Source: Roseicyclus sp.
GTDB lineage: Bacteria > Pseudomonadota > Alphaproteobacteria > Rhodobacterales > Rhodobacteraceae
DNA length: 37,135 nucleotides
NCBI GenBank assembly: GCA_018401385.1
Contig: JAGYKZ010000015.1
Coordinates: 1-37,135, forward strand
Direction: 5' to 3'
The notes below the pieces were generated by a model, which saw only the letters and a program-made list of their open reading frames with translations, had not been told where the DNA came from and did not search any database. Position 1 is the first letter of the stretch, and each line of letters begins with the position of its first letter. The position numbers were made by a program, and so were the translations under genes. This document shows, in pieces, positions 24,974-33,322 of the stretch.

Positions 24974-25863
24974 ATGAGCAGTTATGCAAATCTTCCAGCC
25001 TCCTTCGCCCGAACAGGGGATGAACTGCTATTTGCAGGAAATCCGTAAATTTCAAGGGAGCCTGAGCAGGAATATATGTTGGCCAAGCGCTGGGCGGAGG
25101 ATCAGGACAATGAAGCCGCGCATCAATTGGTGACCTCGCATTTGTGGCTCGCGGTAAAAATCGCCAGCGGCTATCGCGGCTATGGGCTGCCTCAGGCGGA
25201 GGTGATCTCAGAGGCGAATGTGGGTCTGATGCAGGCGGTCAAACGCTTTGACCCTGAAAGGGGGTTTCTGTCTTGCCACGTATGCGATGTGGTGGATCCG
25301 TGCGGCAATCCAAGAATATATCCTGCGCCTGAGCCTTGTGAAACTTGGCACCACCTCGGCGCAAAAGAAATTATTTTTCAACCTGCGCAAGGCGAAGGCC
25401 CGTATTGGCGTGTTGGAGGAGGCGTGATCTGCGCCCTGAAAATGTCGCCAAAATCGCCACCGATCCGGGTGTCACTGAGGATGAGGTGATCTCGATGAAC
25501 CGCCGCCTGTCGGGCGGGGGATGCATCGCTGAATGCGGTGATTGGCAGTGACGGCGAGGGGGCCACACAATGGCAGGATTGGCTGGAAGATGAAGATGCC
25601 AACCAGGCCGCGGATTATGCGGAGCGGATGAATTCCAAAGCCGCATGGCGTTGATGGAGCAGGCCATGGAGGTGCTGAACCCGCGTGAGAAGGAAATCCT
25701 GCGTCAGCGCCGCCTCCAAGATGTGCCTGTCACACTTGAGGAATTGTCTGGCATATACAACGTCAGCCGCGAACGCGGCCGCCAGATTGAGGTGCGCGCC
25801 TTTGAAAAGCTGCAAAAGAAGATGCGCGAGTTGGCCGTAGCGGACGGTTTGATTTCTGCCTGA
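24974..25863 (+). pseudogene. rpoH: RNA polymerase heat-shock sigma factor RpoH (sigma-32), multiply frameshifted
   Basis: Stitched frames give the full length of a sigma-32. They start MSSYANLPASFAR at the ATG at 24974 (AGGGATG upstream), then CYLQEIRKF, EPEQEYMLAKRW, LVTSHLWLAVKIASGYRGYGLPQAEVISEANVG (region 2.1-2.2, quoted in pieces), and [19 protein letters not shown] (region 2.4). These are followed by [19 protein letters not shown] (the RpoH box region), DLRPENVAKIATDPGVTEDEV, DASLNAVIGSDGEG, and finally region 4 (LNPREKEILRQRR, VTLEEL, YNVSRERGRQIEVRAFEKL). At least six shifts occur between about 25000 and 25650. Substitutions also hit conserved sites (SHLRL to SHLWL; RERIRQIE to RERGRQIE). 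Alphaproteobacteria often have a second rpoH, so loss could be tolerated. Confidence 0.88.
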
Positions 25864-25883
25864 GCTGCGTCAGCGACACTGCG

Positions 25884-26741
25884 TCAGTCAGGTTCTGCCT
25901 TCAGCGCGGTGATCAATGGTGCGAATGCATCTTCCAGGCGTTGCTGTAAGTGCCAGAAAAACGCCTTCTGAGCACGGGCTTTAGGGCCGCCAATTTGTAT
26001 CAAACCGCCTGCCTCCATCGCGCCTTTCAGCATCTCATAGGGTGCAGCAACCCATCCCAAGCCCGCCTGCGCACCGATCACGCAATCGCCCAAGGATGGC
26101 ATCAGGCGCACCGGTCCAGATCCTTCTACTTTGGGGCCGAAATGCGCCTTGGCCCAAATGTCGGGCAAGCTGGATTTAGGCGCTGTGACAAGGCGTGGTG
26201 CTTTCAGGATGGCCGCCTCGGGATAGGCCCGCAACAGCGTGGCATTGGCACAGGCGACAATGTCAAGCGGCGGCAGCGTGTAGCTCGCCACCCCCGCGAT
26301 CGACAAGGGGCGACTGGTTATGCCTGCGTTCACCTCGCCACGCCGTAACAGATCAAGAACGTCATCGGAGTTCTTTTGAACAATCTCAAAATTCTGCATT
26401 TCTGCGCGACCAAGGGCCTGAAGCAGGAACCCATTGATTGCTTCACTGGGGGCCGCGATACGAAAATGCGCGCTGATGTTCGGGGCGATAAGGCCCAAAT
26501 CCTTGATCAGCTGTGCCTCCATAAGGGTGACATCATCAATGTGCCGCAGCATTCGCTGCCCTGCATCGGTGGGGCGTGCAGGACGGGTGCGCTGCACCAA
26601 GTTGCATCCCAGCCGTTCTTCCAGTGCTTTGACCCGTTGCGAGATGGCGGATTGAGTCACCCCGAGGATCTGCGCGGCCCCATCGAATGAGCCTGTCCTC
26701 AAAACAGCCGCAAAAGCAGTTAATGCAGCATAATCCAGCAT
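25884..26741 (-). CDS. LysR-family regulator, ArgP/LysG type
   Basis: A 285-aa DNA-binding transcriptional regulator. The winged helix-turn-helix is at about residues 2-60 (FAAVLRTGSFDGAAQILGVTQSAISQRVKALEERLG), with SQRVKALE being typical of ArgP/LysG. The effector domain follows; in relatives it senses lysine or arginine and controls a LysE-type exporter. Here the divergent target candidate is an EamA/DMT transporter, 132 bases away, so the likely job is controlling export of an amino acid or related solute (inference). The gene is intact, directly after the damaged rpoH and convergent with it. Autoregulation through the shared intergenic region is probable. Confidence 0.88.
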   Translation of the reverse strand: MLDYAALTAFAAVLRTGSFDGAAQILGVTQSAISQRVKALEERLGCNLVQRTRPARPTDAGQRMLRHIDDVTLMEAQLIKDLGLIAPNISAHFRIAAPSEAINGFLLQALGRAEMQNFEIVQKNSDDVLDLLRRGEVNAGITSRPLSIAGVASYTLPPLDIVACANATLLRAYPEAAILKAPRLVTAPKSSLPDIWAKAHFGPKVEGSGPVRLMPSLGDCVIGAQAGLGWVAAPYEMLKGAMEAGGLIQIGGPKARAQKAFFWHLQQRLEDAFAPLITALKAEPD

Positions 26742-26873
26742 AGCAGCCCCTGAATCATGATTAATAATTAGATATATTTATAAATAAACGATGCGTGGAT
26801 CAAGGTTTATCTCTGGCTGTCCGATTTATTTGACGCTTGCGCTTGATCCGGCGTTCTGTCCATCTTCGCTGCT
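26742..26873. promoter_or_regulatory. Shared regulatory region between the ArgP-type regulator and the EamA transporter
   Basis: The divergent intergenic region contains a sharply AT-rich block at about 26755-26790 (ATGATTAATAATTAGATATA and TTATAAATAAACG) next to the regulator start. LysR-family operators commonly lie in such positions. A TTGACG at 26830-26835 could be a -35 element for the transporter, but no good -10 follows. No specific operator can be defined. Confidence 0.4.
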
Positions 26874-27794
26874 ATGAGTGAAGCGACAGTTCCCACCAGA
26901 AAACGTGCCAATCGGCCCCTTGTTGGGATGGCTTGGATGCTTGTGACAGGCCTGTGTTTTGTGTTGGTGACAGCCCTGGTCAAATATGTCGGCAGTGACG
27001 TGCCGCCTGCGCAATCGGCGTTTTTGCGCTATGTGTTAGGTCTGGGTTTTTTGTTGCCCATGATCCGTCCCATTCTTCGGGCACGGCTGACCCGTCCTGA
27101 TCTGGCCCTGTTCTCGCTGCGCGGGGTTTTGCACAGTTTTGGGGTGATCTGCTGGTTTTATGCGATGACGCAAATCCCCATCGCCGAAGTCACCGCAATG
27201 AATTACCTCAACCCCGTTTACGTCACAGTTCTGGCCGTTTTTTTCCTAGGCGAACGGATGGCGCTGCGCCGTGCGGTTGCGGTCGGTTTGGCCTTTTTGG
27301 GTGCGGTGATTATTCTGCGACCCGGCTTTCGTGAATTGTCGATGGGGCATATTGCAATGATCTTCACCGCGCTGTTCTTTGCGGGCGGCTATTTGGTGGC
27401 CAAGATCATGGCGGATCGTGTCGATGCTTCGGTGGTGGTGGGGATGTTGTCCATCACGGTGACCATCGGTTTGGCGCCCTTTGCCTTTGCGGTTTGGATC
27501 ACGCCGACATGGGATCAGATTTTCTGGCTGTTTCTGGTCGCCTGTTTCGCCACGGCAGGCCATTATACAATGACCTTGGCCTTTGCCGCTGCCGCTTTGA
27601 CCGTGACGCAACCCGTCACTTTTTTGCAACTGATATGGGCCACCACAATGGGTGCGGTGTTTTTTGGCGAAGGGGTGGATCCGTTCGTGATTTTGGGCGG
27701 TGCGATCATCATCGGCTCCATCTCATTCATCACATGGCGCGAGGCAATGATCAGCCGCCGCCAAATCACGCCTGCGGTCGCACAAACGAAATGA
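26874..27794 (+). CDS. DMT-superfamily transporter with two EamA domains
   Basis: A 306-aa inner-membrane protein with ten predicted helices in two five-helix EamA repeats (about residues 15-148 and 158-292). Typical features are an acidic/proline turn at VPPAQSAFLRY in repeat 1, MNYLNPVYVTVLAVFFLGERM (about 107-127), VIILRPG, and QPVTFLQLIWATTMGAVFFGEG in repeat 2. Family members export metabolites or amino acids. The divergent ArgP-type regulator suggests its control. The start ATG at 26874 has no strong ribosome site but gives a normal basic N-terminus (PTRKRANRP). A hairpin at 27806-27826 follows the stop. Confidence 0.9.
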   Translation: MSEATVPTRKRANRPLVGMAWMLVTGLCFVLVTALVKYVGSDVPPAQSAFLRYVLGLGFLLPMIRPILRARLTRPDLALFSLRGVLHSFGVICWFYAMTQIPIAEVTAMNYLNPVYVTVLAVFFLGERMALRRAVAVGLAFLGAVIILRPGFRELSMGHIAMIFTALFFAGGYLVAKIMADRVDASVVVGMLSITVTIGLAPFAFAVWITPTWDQIFWLFLVACFATAGHYTMTLAFAAAALTVTQPVTFLQLIWATTMGAVFFGEGVDPFVILGGAIIIGSISFITWREAMISRRQITPAVAQTK

Positions 27795-27805
27795 GGCGCG
27801 CGCAT

Positions 27806-27826
27806 TCTGCCCGTTCTTTGGGCAGA
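27806..27826 (+). terminator. Hairpin after the EamA transporter gene
   Basis: TCTGCCC and GGGCAGA pair (7 bp) around a GTTCTTT loop, 11 bases past the stop. No T-run follows, so it is a weak or factor-dependent terminator at best. Confidence 0.35.
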
Positions 27827-27943
27827 GTGATGAAAATTCGCCCAAGAGGGCGACAGGGCCTCATGCTGCGGCGCAGAAACGCCATCGGTTTCATTGTTCC
27901 TTCACGTTGATCTGCTTGTGTGGTGTCAAAGGAGTGTGGGTGT

Positions 27944-28650
27944 ATGTTAGATTGGTTGCTGGGCTACGAGGCGGTTGTTTTTGGCGGATTGGGCAGTTTG
28001 GCGGACTGCGCGGAGCTTGATCTTGCGGCATGGAACGCTGCGTTTCGTATCCATGGAATGGAATGGCATTGGACATGGGATACATATGTCGCCCTGACAC
28101 GCGGTGAGGGTTATGCGCATTTAGCGGCCGCTTACGCCGCCGTCCATGGGGAACGGGAACGGGCGGATGCGTTGGATGCAACGCATCAAAAAATCTTTGC
28201 GGCCAAGCTTGCCCAAAATATCCACCTGCGTGCGGGTGTGCGCGATGTGCTGCGCGCCACGGTCCAAGGGGGGCGGGCCTTGGGATTTGTTTCCCGCTCC
28301 GAACTGATGCCCGTCCGTGCCTTGCTTGGTGCTACGGCCCGCGCCCGTGAGGGCATTTCCTTTGATGCGGTGATTTTGCGCGGCGATGTGAAATCCCATG
28401 CCCCGCGCCCCACTGCGATGCTGACCTGTCTGGAGCGGCTATCGGACATGTTTCATCCATGGCCTTGGCCATCGGATCGTGGTCGGCGGCCCAGTGGGGC
28501 CGCGGGCTTGTCGGTGAGATCATGCCTCCCAGTCGTTTGGCTGCGGCTGACGAATTCCCGCTGATTGTGCCGCCGCTTGGCGCCACAGCCTCTGGATTTG
28601 GAGAAAATGGCAAAGGCACTGCTTTTCGGCACGGGCCAACACGCCGCTGA
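27944..28650 (+). pseudogene. HAD-like hydrolase gene, frameshifted in the C-terminal third; nucleophile Asp absent
   Basis: The ATG at 27944 follows AAAGGAG by 9 bases. The first about 165 codons are open and show a haloacid-dehalogenase-like layout (VVFGGLGSLADCAELDLAAWNAAF at the start, cap region, LRAGVRDVL, SHAPRP as motif III region). Motif I normally reads DxDGTL with the nucleophile Asp; here it is FGGLGSL, so classic phosphatase chemistry is not possible. I recall Rhodobacteraceae relatives with a similar FGSIGTL, so this loss may predate the frame damage. Near 28445 the frame breaks: MALAIGSWSAAQ (motif IV region, where IED is expected) is in one frame and AAGLSV in another. It ends about 28650, just before a bidirectional terminator. 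Confidence 0.68.
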
Positions 28651-28662
28651 GTAAGGTGCGAG

Positions 28663-28692
28663 AAAAGGCTGGCATTAATGCCAGCCTTTTTT
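28663..28692. terminator. Bidirectional intrinsic terminator
   Basis: A perfect 28-base palindrome (AAAAGGCTGGCATT and its complement, 28663-28690) is flanked by A/T runs on both strands. It lies between the convergent HAD-like gene and yebC and would terminate both. Confidence 0.85.
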
Positions 28693-28714
28693 CAATGTGT
28701 CGAAAAATGAGGGA

Positions 28715-29455
28715 TCACAGTTGATCCATAATCTCATCGGGAATTTCAAAATTCGCGGTGACGGTTTGAACATCATCGTCATCTTCCAGCGCGTCAATCA
28801 GCTTCATCAACTTTTGCGCGCCTTCCAGATCAAGGGCTGTGGTGGTCTGGGGGCGCCACACCAATTTGGTGCTGTCCGATTCCCCCAACTGTTCCTCCAA
28901 GGCGGTTGAAACATCGGACAGGTCGCTGTCAGCGCACCAGATGATATGACCGTCCTCGCTGCTTTCCACATCTTCGGCGCCCGCCTCAATCGCGGCCATC
29001 ATGATGCTGTCCGCATCGCCCGCCGAGGCGGGATAGCTGACCTGACCTTTGCGATCAAACATAAAGGAAACCGATCCCGTTTCACCCAAATTGCCGCCAT
29101 TCTTGCTGAAGGTGGAGCGCACATTTGACGCGGTGCGATTGCGGTTATCGGTCATGGCCTCCACAATCACGGCCACCCCTTCTGGCCCGTAGCCTTCGTA
29201 GCGGATTTCCTCGTAATTTTCCGCATCGCCGCCCTGCGATTTTTTGATCGCGCGTTCGATGACATCCTTGGGGACAGAGTTTGATTTGGCTTCCTTTACG
29301 GCAAGGCGCAAACGGGGATTTTTGTCAGGATCGGGGTCACCCATTTTCGCGGCAACCGTGATCTCTTTTGCCAATTTGGAAAAGAGTTTGGAGCGCAGCT
29401 TATCCTGTCGCCCCTTGCGATGCTGAATATTCGCCCATTTTGAATGGCCTGCCAT
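28715..29455 (-). CDS. yebC: YebC/PmpR family regulator / translation factor
   Basis: The family (TACO1 homologues) has been linked to transcriptional regulation and, more recently, to translation of proline-rich sequences. The 246-aa length is normal. The diagnostic start [18 protein letters not shown] is followed by [51 protein letters not shown] and [13 protein letters not shown], then an acidic C-terminal domain ending [18 protein letters not shown]. It is separated from the upstream lipoprotein gene by 79 bases on the same strand and is followed by the strong terminator at 28663-28692. Confidence 0.96.
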   Translation of the reverse strand: MAGHSKWANIQHRKGRQDKLRSKLFSKLAKEITVAAKMGDPDPDKNPRLRLAVKEAKSNSVPKDVIERAIKKSQGGDAENYEEIRYEGYGPEGVAVIVEAMTDNRNRTASNVRSTFSKNGGNLGETGSVSFMFDRKGQVSYPASAGDADSIMMAAIEAGAEDVESSEDGHIIWCADSDLSDVSTALEEQLGESDSTKLVWRPQTTTALDLEGAQKLMKLIDALEDDDDVQTVTANFEIPDEIMDQL

Positions 29456-29534
29456 AGCGTGCGTCCTTGTTCGTGAAACTCGCGCGCGGTTTTAGCCCTG
29501 CGGCCCAGATTGCGCAAGCGGGGCGTTGCGCGCG

Positions 29535-29924
29535 TCACTCAACGGGGCGCGGCGAGACGAATTCGTAAATTCGGCCCTCGGGGTCGGTGATGGTGACGCT
29601 GGCCACAGGGGGCAATTCTGCATCTGGGGCCACAGCTTTGACCACCAACTCAACCACGCGGCGCAAAATATTGCTGCGTGGATCAATCTCGACCTGATAG
29701 CGATAGCCTGCGGGACAGCCGTCCAATGCGCCTTCCCAAATATTGACGCCCATTTGCGGTGCGGTCGCGCTGCATCGGGTTGCGTCACTCATCCGAACCT
29801 CAAGCGCGCCTTGCGACAGGCGAATGTCGCGCGGGGTAGGCGAGGGGTTAAGCGCCGCACACCCCGAAACCGCGAGAAGAAGCAGGACAAGGATCACTGT
29901 AGCGGCGAAGGTCTTGCGTGGCAT
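29535..29924 (-). CDS. Unknown lipoprotein
   Basis: From the ATG at 29924 (129 aa) the product has a clean lipoprotein signal: MPRKTF, a hydrophobic core and lipobox AVSGC (Cys at residue 22). An ATG three codons earlier would sit directly on the AAAGG ribosome site and is less likely. The mature part has two cysteines (TRCSAT, DGCPAGYRY) that could pair and an all-beta look (ASVTITDPEGRIYEFVSPR). I do not recognise the family. Its start lies 13 bases after the stop of the SLC13 permease, so both are probably on one transcript. Confidence 0.78.
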   Translation of the reverse strand: MPRKTFAATVILVLLLLAVSGCAALNPSPTPRDIRLSQGALEVRMSDATRCSATAPQMGVNIWEGALDGCPAGYRYQVEIDPRSNILRRVVELVVKAVAPDAELPPVASVTITDPEGRIYEFVSPRPVE

Positions 29925-29937
29925 GGGGATCATCCTT

Positions 29938-31719
29938 TCAGAGCGGCCAAAGCACAGGAATGGTCAAACAGACCACGACACCAAGAGACAGATTCAAAGG
30001 GATACCCACTTTGAGGTAATCGGTAAAGCGATAGCCGCCCGGACCATAGACCAACATATTGGTTTGATAGCCAATCGGCGTGGCGAAACAGGCTGAGGCC
30101 GCAATCATCACCGCAATCACCAAGGGGCGTGGATCAACCCCCATCGTTTGGCCGAGGGCAATGGCAATCGGCGCCATGATGACCGCGATGGCATTGTTTG
30201 AGACAAGCTCGGTCAGCACGGTTGTTATGAAATACACAGACCAGACCAAGACCACGGGTGGCAAGCCTTCCAGCCATGGTGCGAGGCCGCCAACCAAAAG
30301 CTCAATCGCGCCCGTGTGTTCAAGCGCTGCACCCATTGCCAGCATGGCGAATATCAGGGCCAGCAAGCGCCCTTCGACAAAGGAAAACGCCTCTTCTGCA
30401 TCAATGCAGCGCGCAATCAAAACCACAGCCATGGCAAGCACCGCCAAGGGCAGGATCGGGGCCACATCAAATGCGGCAAGAACCACGATCCCCATCATCG
30501 CCAAAAGCGCAATGGGCGCTTTCTCGCGGCGGTAGGGGCGCTCTGATGGGGTGGAGACATCCACCATATCCATATCCGCGGCCAAGCGTTGGATATCAGC
30601 AGGATCCCCCTCCAGCAGTAATGTGTCGCCAACCTGGACAACCAAATCTTCCAACTGTCTCCCAATATTCTGGTTTCTGCGATGCGCGGCCAAGGGATAG
30701 ACCCCGTAACGCCGCCGCAAACGCATCGATCCAAGCGGGCGCCCAATCATACGGCATCCAGGCGTGATCAAAACCTCAACTGTGGTGGTCTCGACCGAGG
30801 AGAGCTTGTCGATGGTGCGCAGGTCCTTGGAGCTTTGCATCCCCAACAATTCGGCCATTTCGGTGCGCAGAACCACGCGATCGCCCAATTGCAGCACCAC
30901 CGCGTCCATATTGCGCCTGAGAGAGGCATCCCCTCGCAAAACGTCAATCAGGCGCACACCATCGCGGGTGAACAGATCAACATCTGTCACTTTCTGACCG
31001 ATCAGGGCGCTGTCCTCGGGGATGGCCACTTCGGTAAAGAATTTCATCTTTGCGCGGTTGCCCCCCAAAAGGGTCGCCATGGAGGCACGGTCAGGCAACA
31101 GGTGACGCCCGATCAGCGCCAGATACAGCATCCCCCACCCCACGACCACGAGGCCGATTGGGGTGATTTCGAAAATGGTGAAGGGCTCAAGGCCCTGGCC
31201 GCGCGCAACACCATCAACCAACAGATTGGTTGACGTCCCAATCAAGGTGAGTGTGCCGCCCATGATTGCTGCATAAGAGAGTGGGATCAACAATTTGGAG
31301 GCGGATTTTTTCAGGATCTTCGCCACCTGCACGAACACAGGAATCATGATCACCACAATCGGCGTGTTGTTGACAAAGGCCGAGGCGAGCGCAGCAAAGC
31401 CCAGCAATAGCGTGACGGCCAGTTTCGGATGGGTTTTCGCGGTGCTTTCGGCCAAGCGCGTCACCCGATCCAGCGAGCCCGTGCGCACCAATGCCCCCAT
31501 CACCACAAACATCGCGGCAATCGTCCACGGGGCGGGGTTCGAAAGCACAGCCACCCCCGCGTCATAGGGCAATAACCCCGTGACCAAAAGCAACGCAACC
31601 ACGCCAATGGCCACCACTTCGGTTGGGTAGGTTTCACGCAGAAACAGGGTGAACATCCCTAATAAAATAATCAGGGTTGTGATGGCCTCGCCCGTTGGCG
31701 TTAGTCCCAAATCTAGCAT
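29938..31719 (-). CDS. SLC13-family permease with two TrkA-C domains
   Basis: A 593-aa inner-membrane ion/anion transporter of the DASS/SLC13 type. The first half carries about five to six helices with SNPAPWTIAAMFVVMGALVRTG and the loop motif FVNNTPIVVIMIPV (about residues 115-128). The central soluble part (about 225-395) has two TrkA-C-like domains (EDSALIGQKVTDVDL, LQLGDRVVL; GCRMIGRPLGSMRLR, VQVGDTLLLEG). The second half has further helices with TELVSNNAIAVIMAPIA and FATPIGYQTNMLVYGPG, the repeated signature loops. The substrate (sulfate, dicarboxylate or other) cannot be read from sequence by eye. It is followed by the lipoprotein gene; upstream lies the phosphoesterase gene, 79 bases away. 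Confidence 0.9.
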   Translation of the reverse strand: MLDLGLTPTGEAITTLIILLGMFTLFLRETYPTEVVAIGVVALLLVTGLLPYDAGVAVLSNPAPWTIAAMFVVMGALVRTGSLDRVTRLAESTAKTHPKLAVTLLLGFAALASAFVNNTPIVVIMIPVFVQVAKILKKSASKLLIPLSYAAIMGGTLTLIGTSTNLLVDGVARGQGLEPFTIFEITPIGLVVVGWGMLYLALIGRHLLPDRASMATLLGGNRAKMKFFTEVAIPEDSALIGQKVTDVDLFTRDGVRLIDVLRGDASLRRNMDAVVLQLGDRVVLRTEMAELLGMQSSKDLRTIDKLSSVETTTVEVLITPGCRMIGRPLGSMRLRRRYGVYPLAAHRRNQNIGRQLEDLVVQVGDTLLLEGDPADIQRLAADMDMVDVSTPSERPYRREKAPIALLAMMGIVVLAAFDVAPILPLAVLAMAVVLIARCIDAEEAFSFVEGRLLALIFAMLAMGAALEHTGAIELLVGGLAPWLEGLPPVVLVWSVYFITTVLTELVSNNAIAVIMAPIAIALGQTMGVDPRPLVIAVMIAASACFATPIGYQTNMLVYGPGGYRFTDYLKVGIPLNLSLGVVVCLTIPVLWPL

Positions 31720-31798
31720 CGCTGCCCTCGTTCACGCAGGCAAAGAGATGCCCACTTATTGCCCATCTTCCCCATCTGTTTGGGCTTGTGCAAGCGAT

Positions 31799-32614
31799 CT
31801 ATGTGGGATCTGTCTGAGACAGCTTGCCACCGATGCGAACAGGTTTCGCCAAAACCGCGCGTCCGGTGCGTTCATCAGTTTCGACATAAACGCCTGATAG
31901 GGTCGCCTCGCCCAAGGCAGGGCTAAAACGCTCCTTTGGGATATGGGTCAGAAAACGGCGCAGAGGCTCCGCCTTGTCCATGCCGATGACACTATCATAA
32001 TCACCGCACATTCCCGCATCGGTTTGATAGGCTGTGCCGTTTGACAGGATCATGGTATCGGCGGTTGGCACATGGGTATGTGTGCCCACCACAAGGCTTG
32101 CGCGGCCATTGCAATAATGACCCATTGCCATTTTCTCGGATGTGGCTTCGGCGTGAAAATCAACAATCACCGCCTGCACCATGCCGCCCAGAGGATGGGA
32201 TTTCAGGATCGGATCCAGCGCCGAAAACGGATCATCATAGGGGTGTTTCATGAACACTTGCCCCAAGGCTTGCGCAACCAGAACCTTGCGCCCGCCCGTG
32301 GCGTTGAAAATCCGCGCGCCCTGTCCAGGGGCGGCTTTCGAGATATTTAGCGGGCGGATCACGCGCGGCTCATTTTCGATGAAGCCGAACATATCCTTTT
32401 GGTCAAAGGCGTGATCACCAAGCGTGATGCAATCGGCACCCGCGTCCAGCAGTTCCTTAGCGTGCCCCCCAGACAAGCCCATGCCCGAAGTGGCATTCTC
32501 ACCATTCACCACCACGAAATCGAGCGTCCACGCCTCGCGCAAACGCGGCAGATGGGTGGTGATGGCGGCACGGCCCGCGCGGCCCATCACATCTCCAAGG
32601 AAAAGGCATTTCAT
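31799..32614 (-). CDS. YmdB-type metallophosphoesterase (TIGR00282 family)
   Basis: A 271-aa calcineurin-like phosphoesterase; the Bacillus relative YmdB hydrolyses 2',3'-cyclic nucleotides. Two-metal ligands are visible: GDVMGRAGR (Asp at 8), VVVNGENAT (Asn/Glu, about 36-42), GDHAFDQKD (about 67-75), VDFHAEATSEK (about 150-160) and VGTHTHVPTAD (about 175-185). The C-terminus (YQTDAGMCGDYDSVIGMDK) is family-specific. It starts 11 bases after the stop of 5-formyl-THF cyclo-ligase on the same strand, so the two form an operon, an arrangement common in alphaproteobacteria. No damage seen. Confidence 0.92.
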   Translation of the reverse strand: MKCLFLGDVMGRAGRAAITTHLPRLREAWTLDFVVVNGENATSGMGLSGGHAKELLDAGADCITLGDHAFDQKDMFGFIENEPRVIRPLNISKAAPGQGARIFNATGGRKVLVAQALGQVFMKHPYDDPFSALDPILKSHPLGGMVQAVIVDFHAEATSEKMAMGHYCNGRASLVVGTHTHVPTADTMILSNGTAYQTDAGMCGDYDSVIGMDKAEPLRRFLTHIPKERFSPALGEATLSGVYVETDERTGRAVLAKPVRIGGKLSQTDPT

Positions 32615-32625
32615 GAAAGGAACCC

Positions 32626-33213
32626 CTAGTCCCCTTTGCCTTCATACGCAAGCGCAGGGTGATGGATCGCAGCCTCGGTCACGATAAGATCCAATGGTTG
32701 GTCTGTGGCCTCAGCGGGCAGCTGGGATAGGTTTTGCGCCTCATAAGCAAAACCAATCGCACGCAATCGGGGGTTGGTTGCACGCAACATGGCGAGGTTG
32801 CGATCATAGAAGCCCCACCATATCCAAGGCGCTGGGCCCATTGCGTCAAACCCCACCAACGGAACGATCAAGATATCGTGGGTACGTGCCGCGCCACCGG
32901 GTGGGATTTGCGCGCCGAATTCGCTAACGATCAACGGCCCGTTATAGGCCCATTCCCGAAACAGCAGCGGGCTGTCTTTGGCCACAATCACGGGCAGGCA
33001 CAACTGATTGTCGCGCCAGCACTTCATGGCGGGGCGCGGATCAATCTCTGTGCGGATTGGCATATAGCCTGCAATGATCAGGCCTTGACGGTTCCAAGCG
33101 CCTGCAACAAATGCGCAGTGGCTGTCTCGCGCCTCACCCAAGGTCTCATGCGCGGCTTTGCGTGCGGCAAAGGCGGTTTTGCGCAGCTGCGTTCTGTCTT
33201 CGGGGCCTGCCAT
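32626..33213 (-). CDS. 5-formyltetrahydrofolate cyclo-ligase
   Basis: This enzyme uses ATP to turn 5-formyl-THF into 5,10-methenyl-THF, recycling the folate store. The ATG at 33213 (195 aa, MAGPEDRTQLRKTAFAARK) fits the family; the frame stays open 30 codons further up, but that part is not conserved-looking. Visible motifs are YMPIRTEIDPRPAM (about 48-61), the ATP-site loop EFGAQIPPGG (about 98-107) and DILIVPLVGFD. The usual R-x-G-x-G-G-G-x-YDR loop appears as MGPAPWIWWGFYDR, which lacks the typical glycine-rich reading; local substitution or sequence error is possible. The ending AIGFAYEAQ, LDLIVTEA is normal. Its promoter lies near the divergent VOC remnant. Confidence 0.85.
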   Translation of the reverse strand: MAGPEDRTQLRKTAFAARKAAHETLGEARDSHCAFVAGAWNRQGLIIAGYMPIRTEIDPRPAMKCWRDNQLCLPVIVAKDSPLLFREWAYNGPLIVSEFGAQIPPGGAARTHDILIVPLVGFDAMGPAPWIWWGFYDRNLAMLRATNPRLRAIGFAYEAQNLSQLPAEATDQPLDLIVTEAAIHHPALAYEGKGD

Positions 33214-33322
33214 GATCTTTGCTCTCTTGTCTTTGCCACCAAATCTGTCTTTCACCTTGTAGCATAAAATGCGGCCCCTTAGAATGGTCACCCGCGACCC
33301 CATAATTGCAAAAGGCGACCAT

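Noticed and set aside
24974..25863. Programmed frameshifting in rpoH (and by extension in ribD)
   Set aside because: Programmed events use one slippery site with a downstream structure. Here six or more unrelated shifts in both directions plus lost conserved residues are seen.
25861..25890. Terminator from the repeated CTGCGTCAG after rpoH
   Set aside because: The two copies are direct, not inverted, so they cannot form a stem.
33214..33322. 6S RNA next to 5-formyl-THF cyclo-ligase, a common proteobacterial pairing
   Set aside because: The gap to the divergent VOC start is only about 109 bases and shows no long bulged hairpin. A 6S RNA of normal size does not fit.
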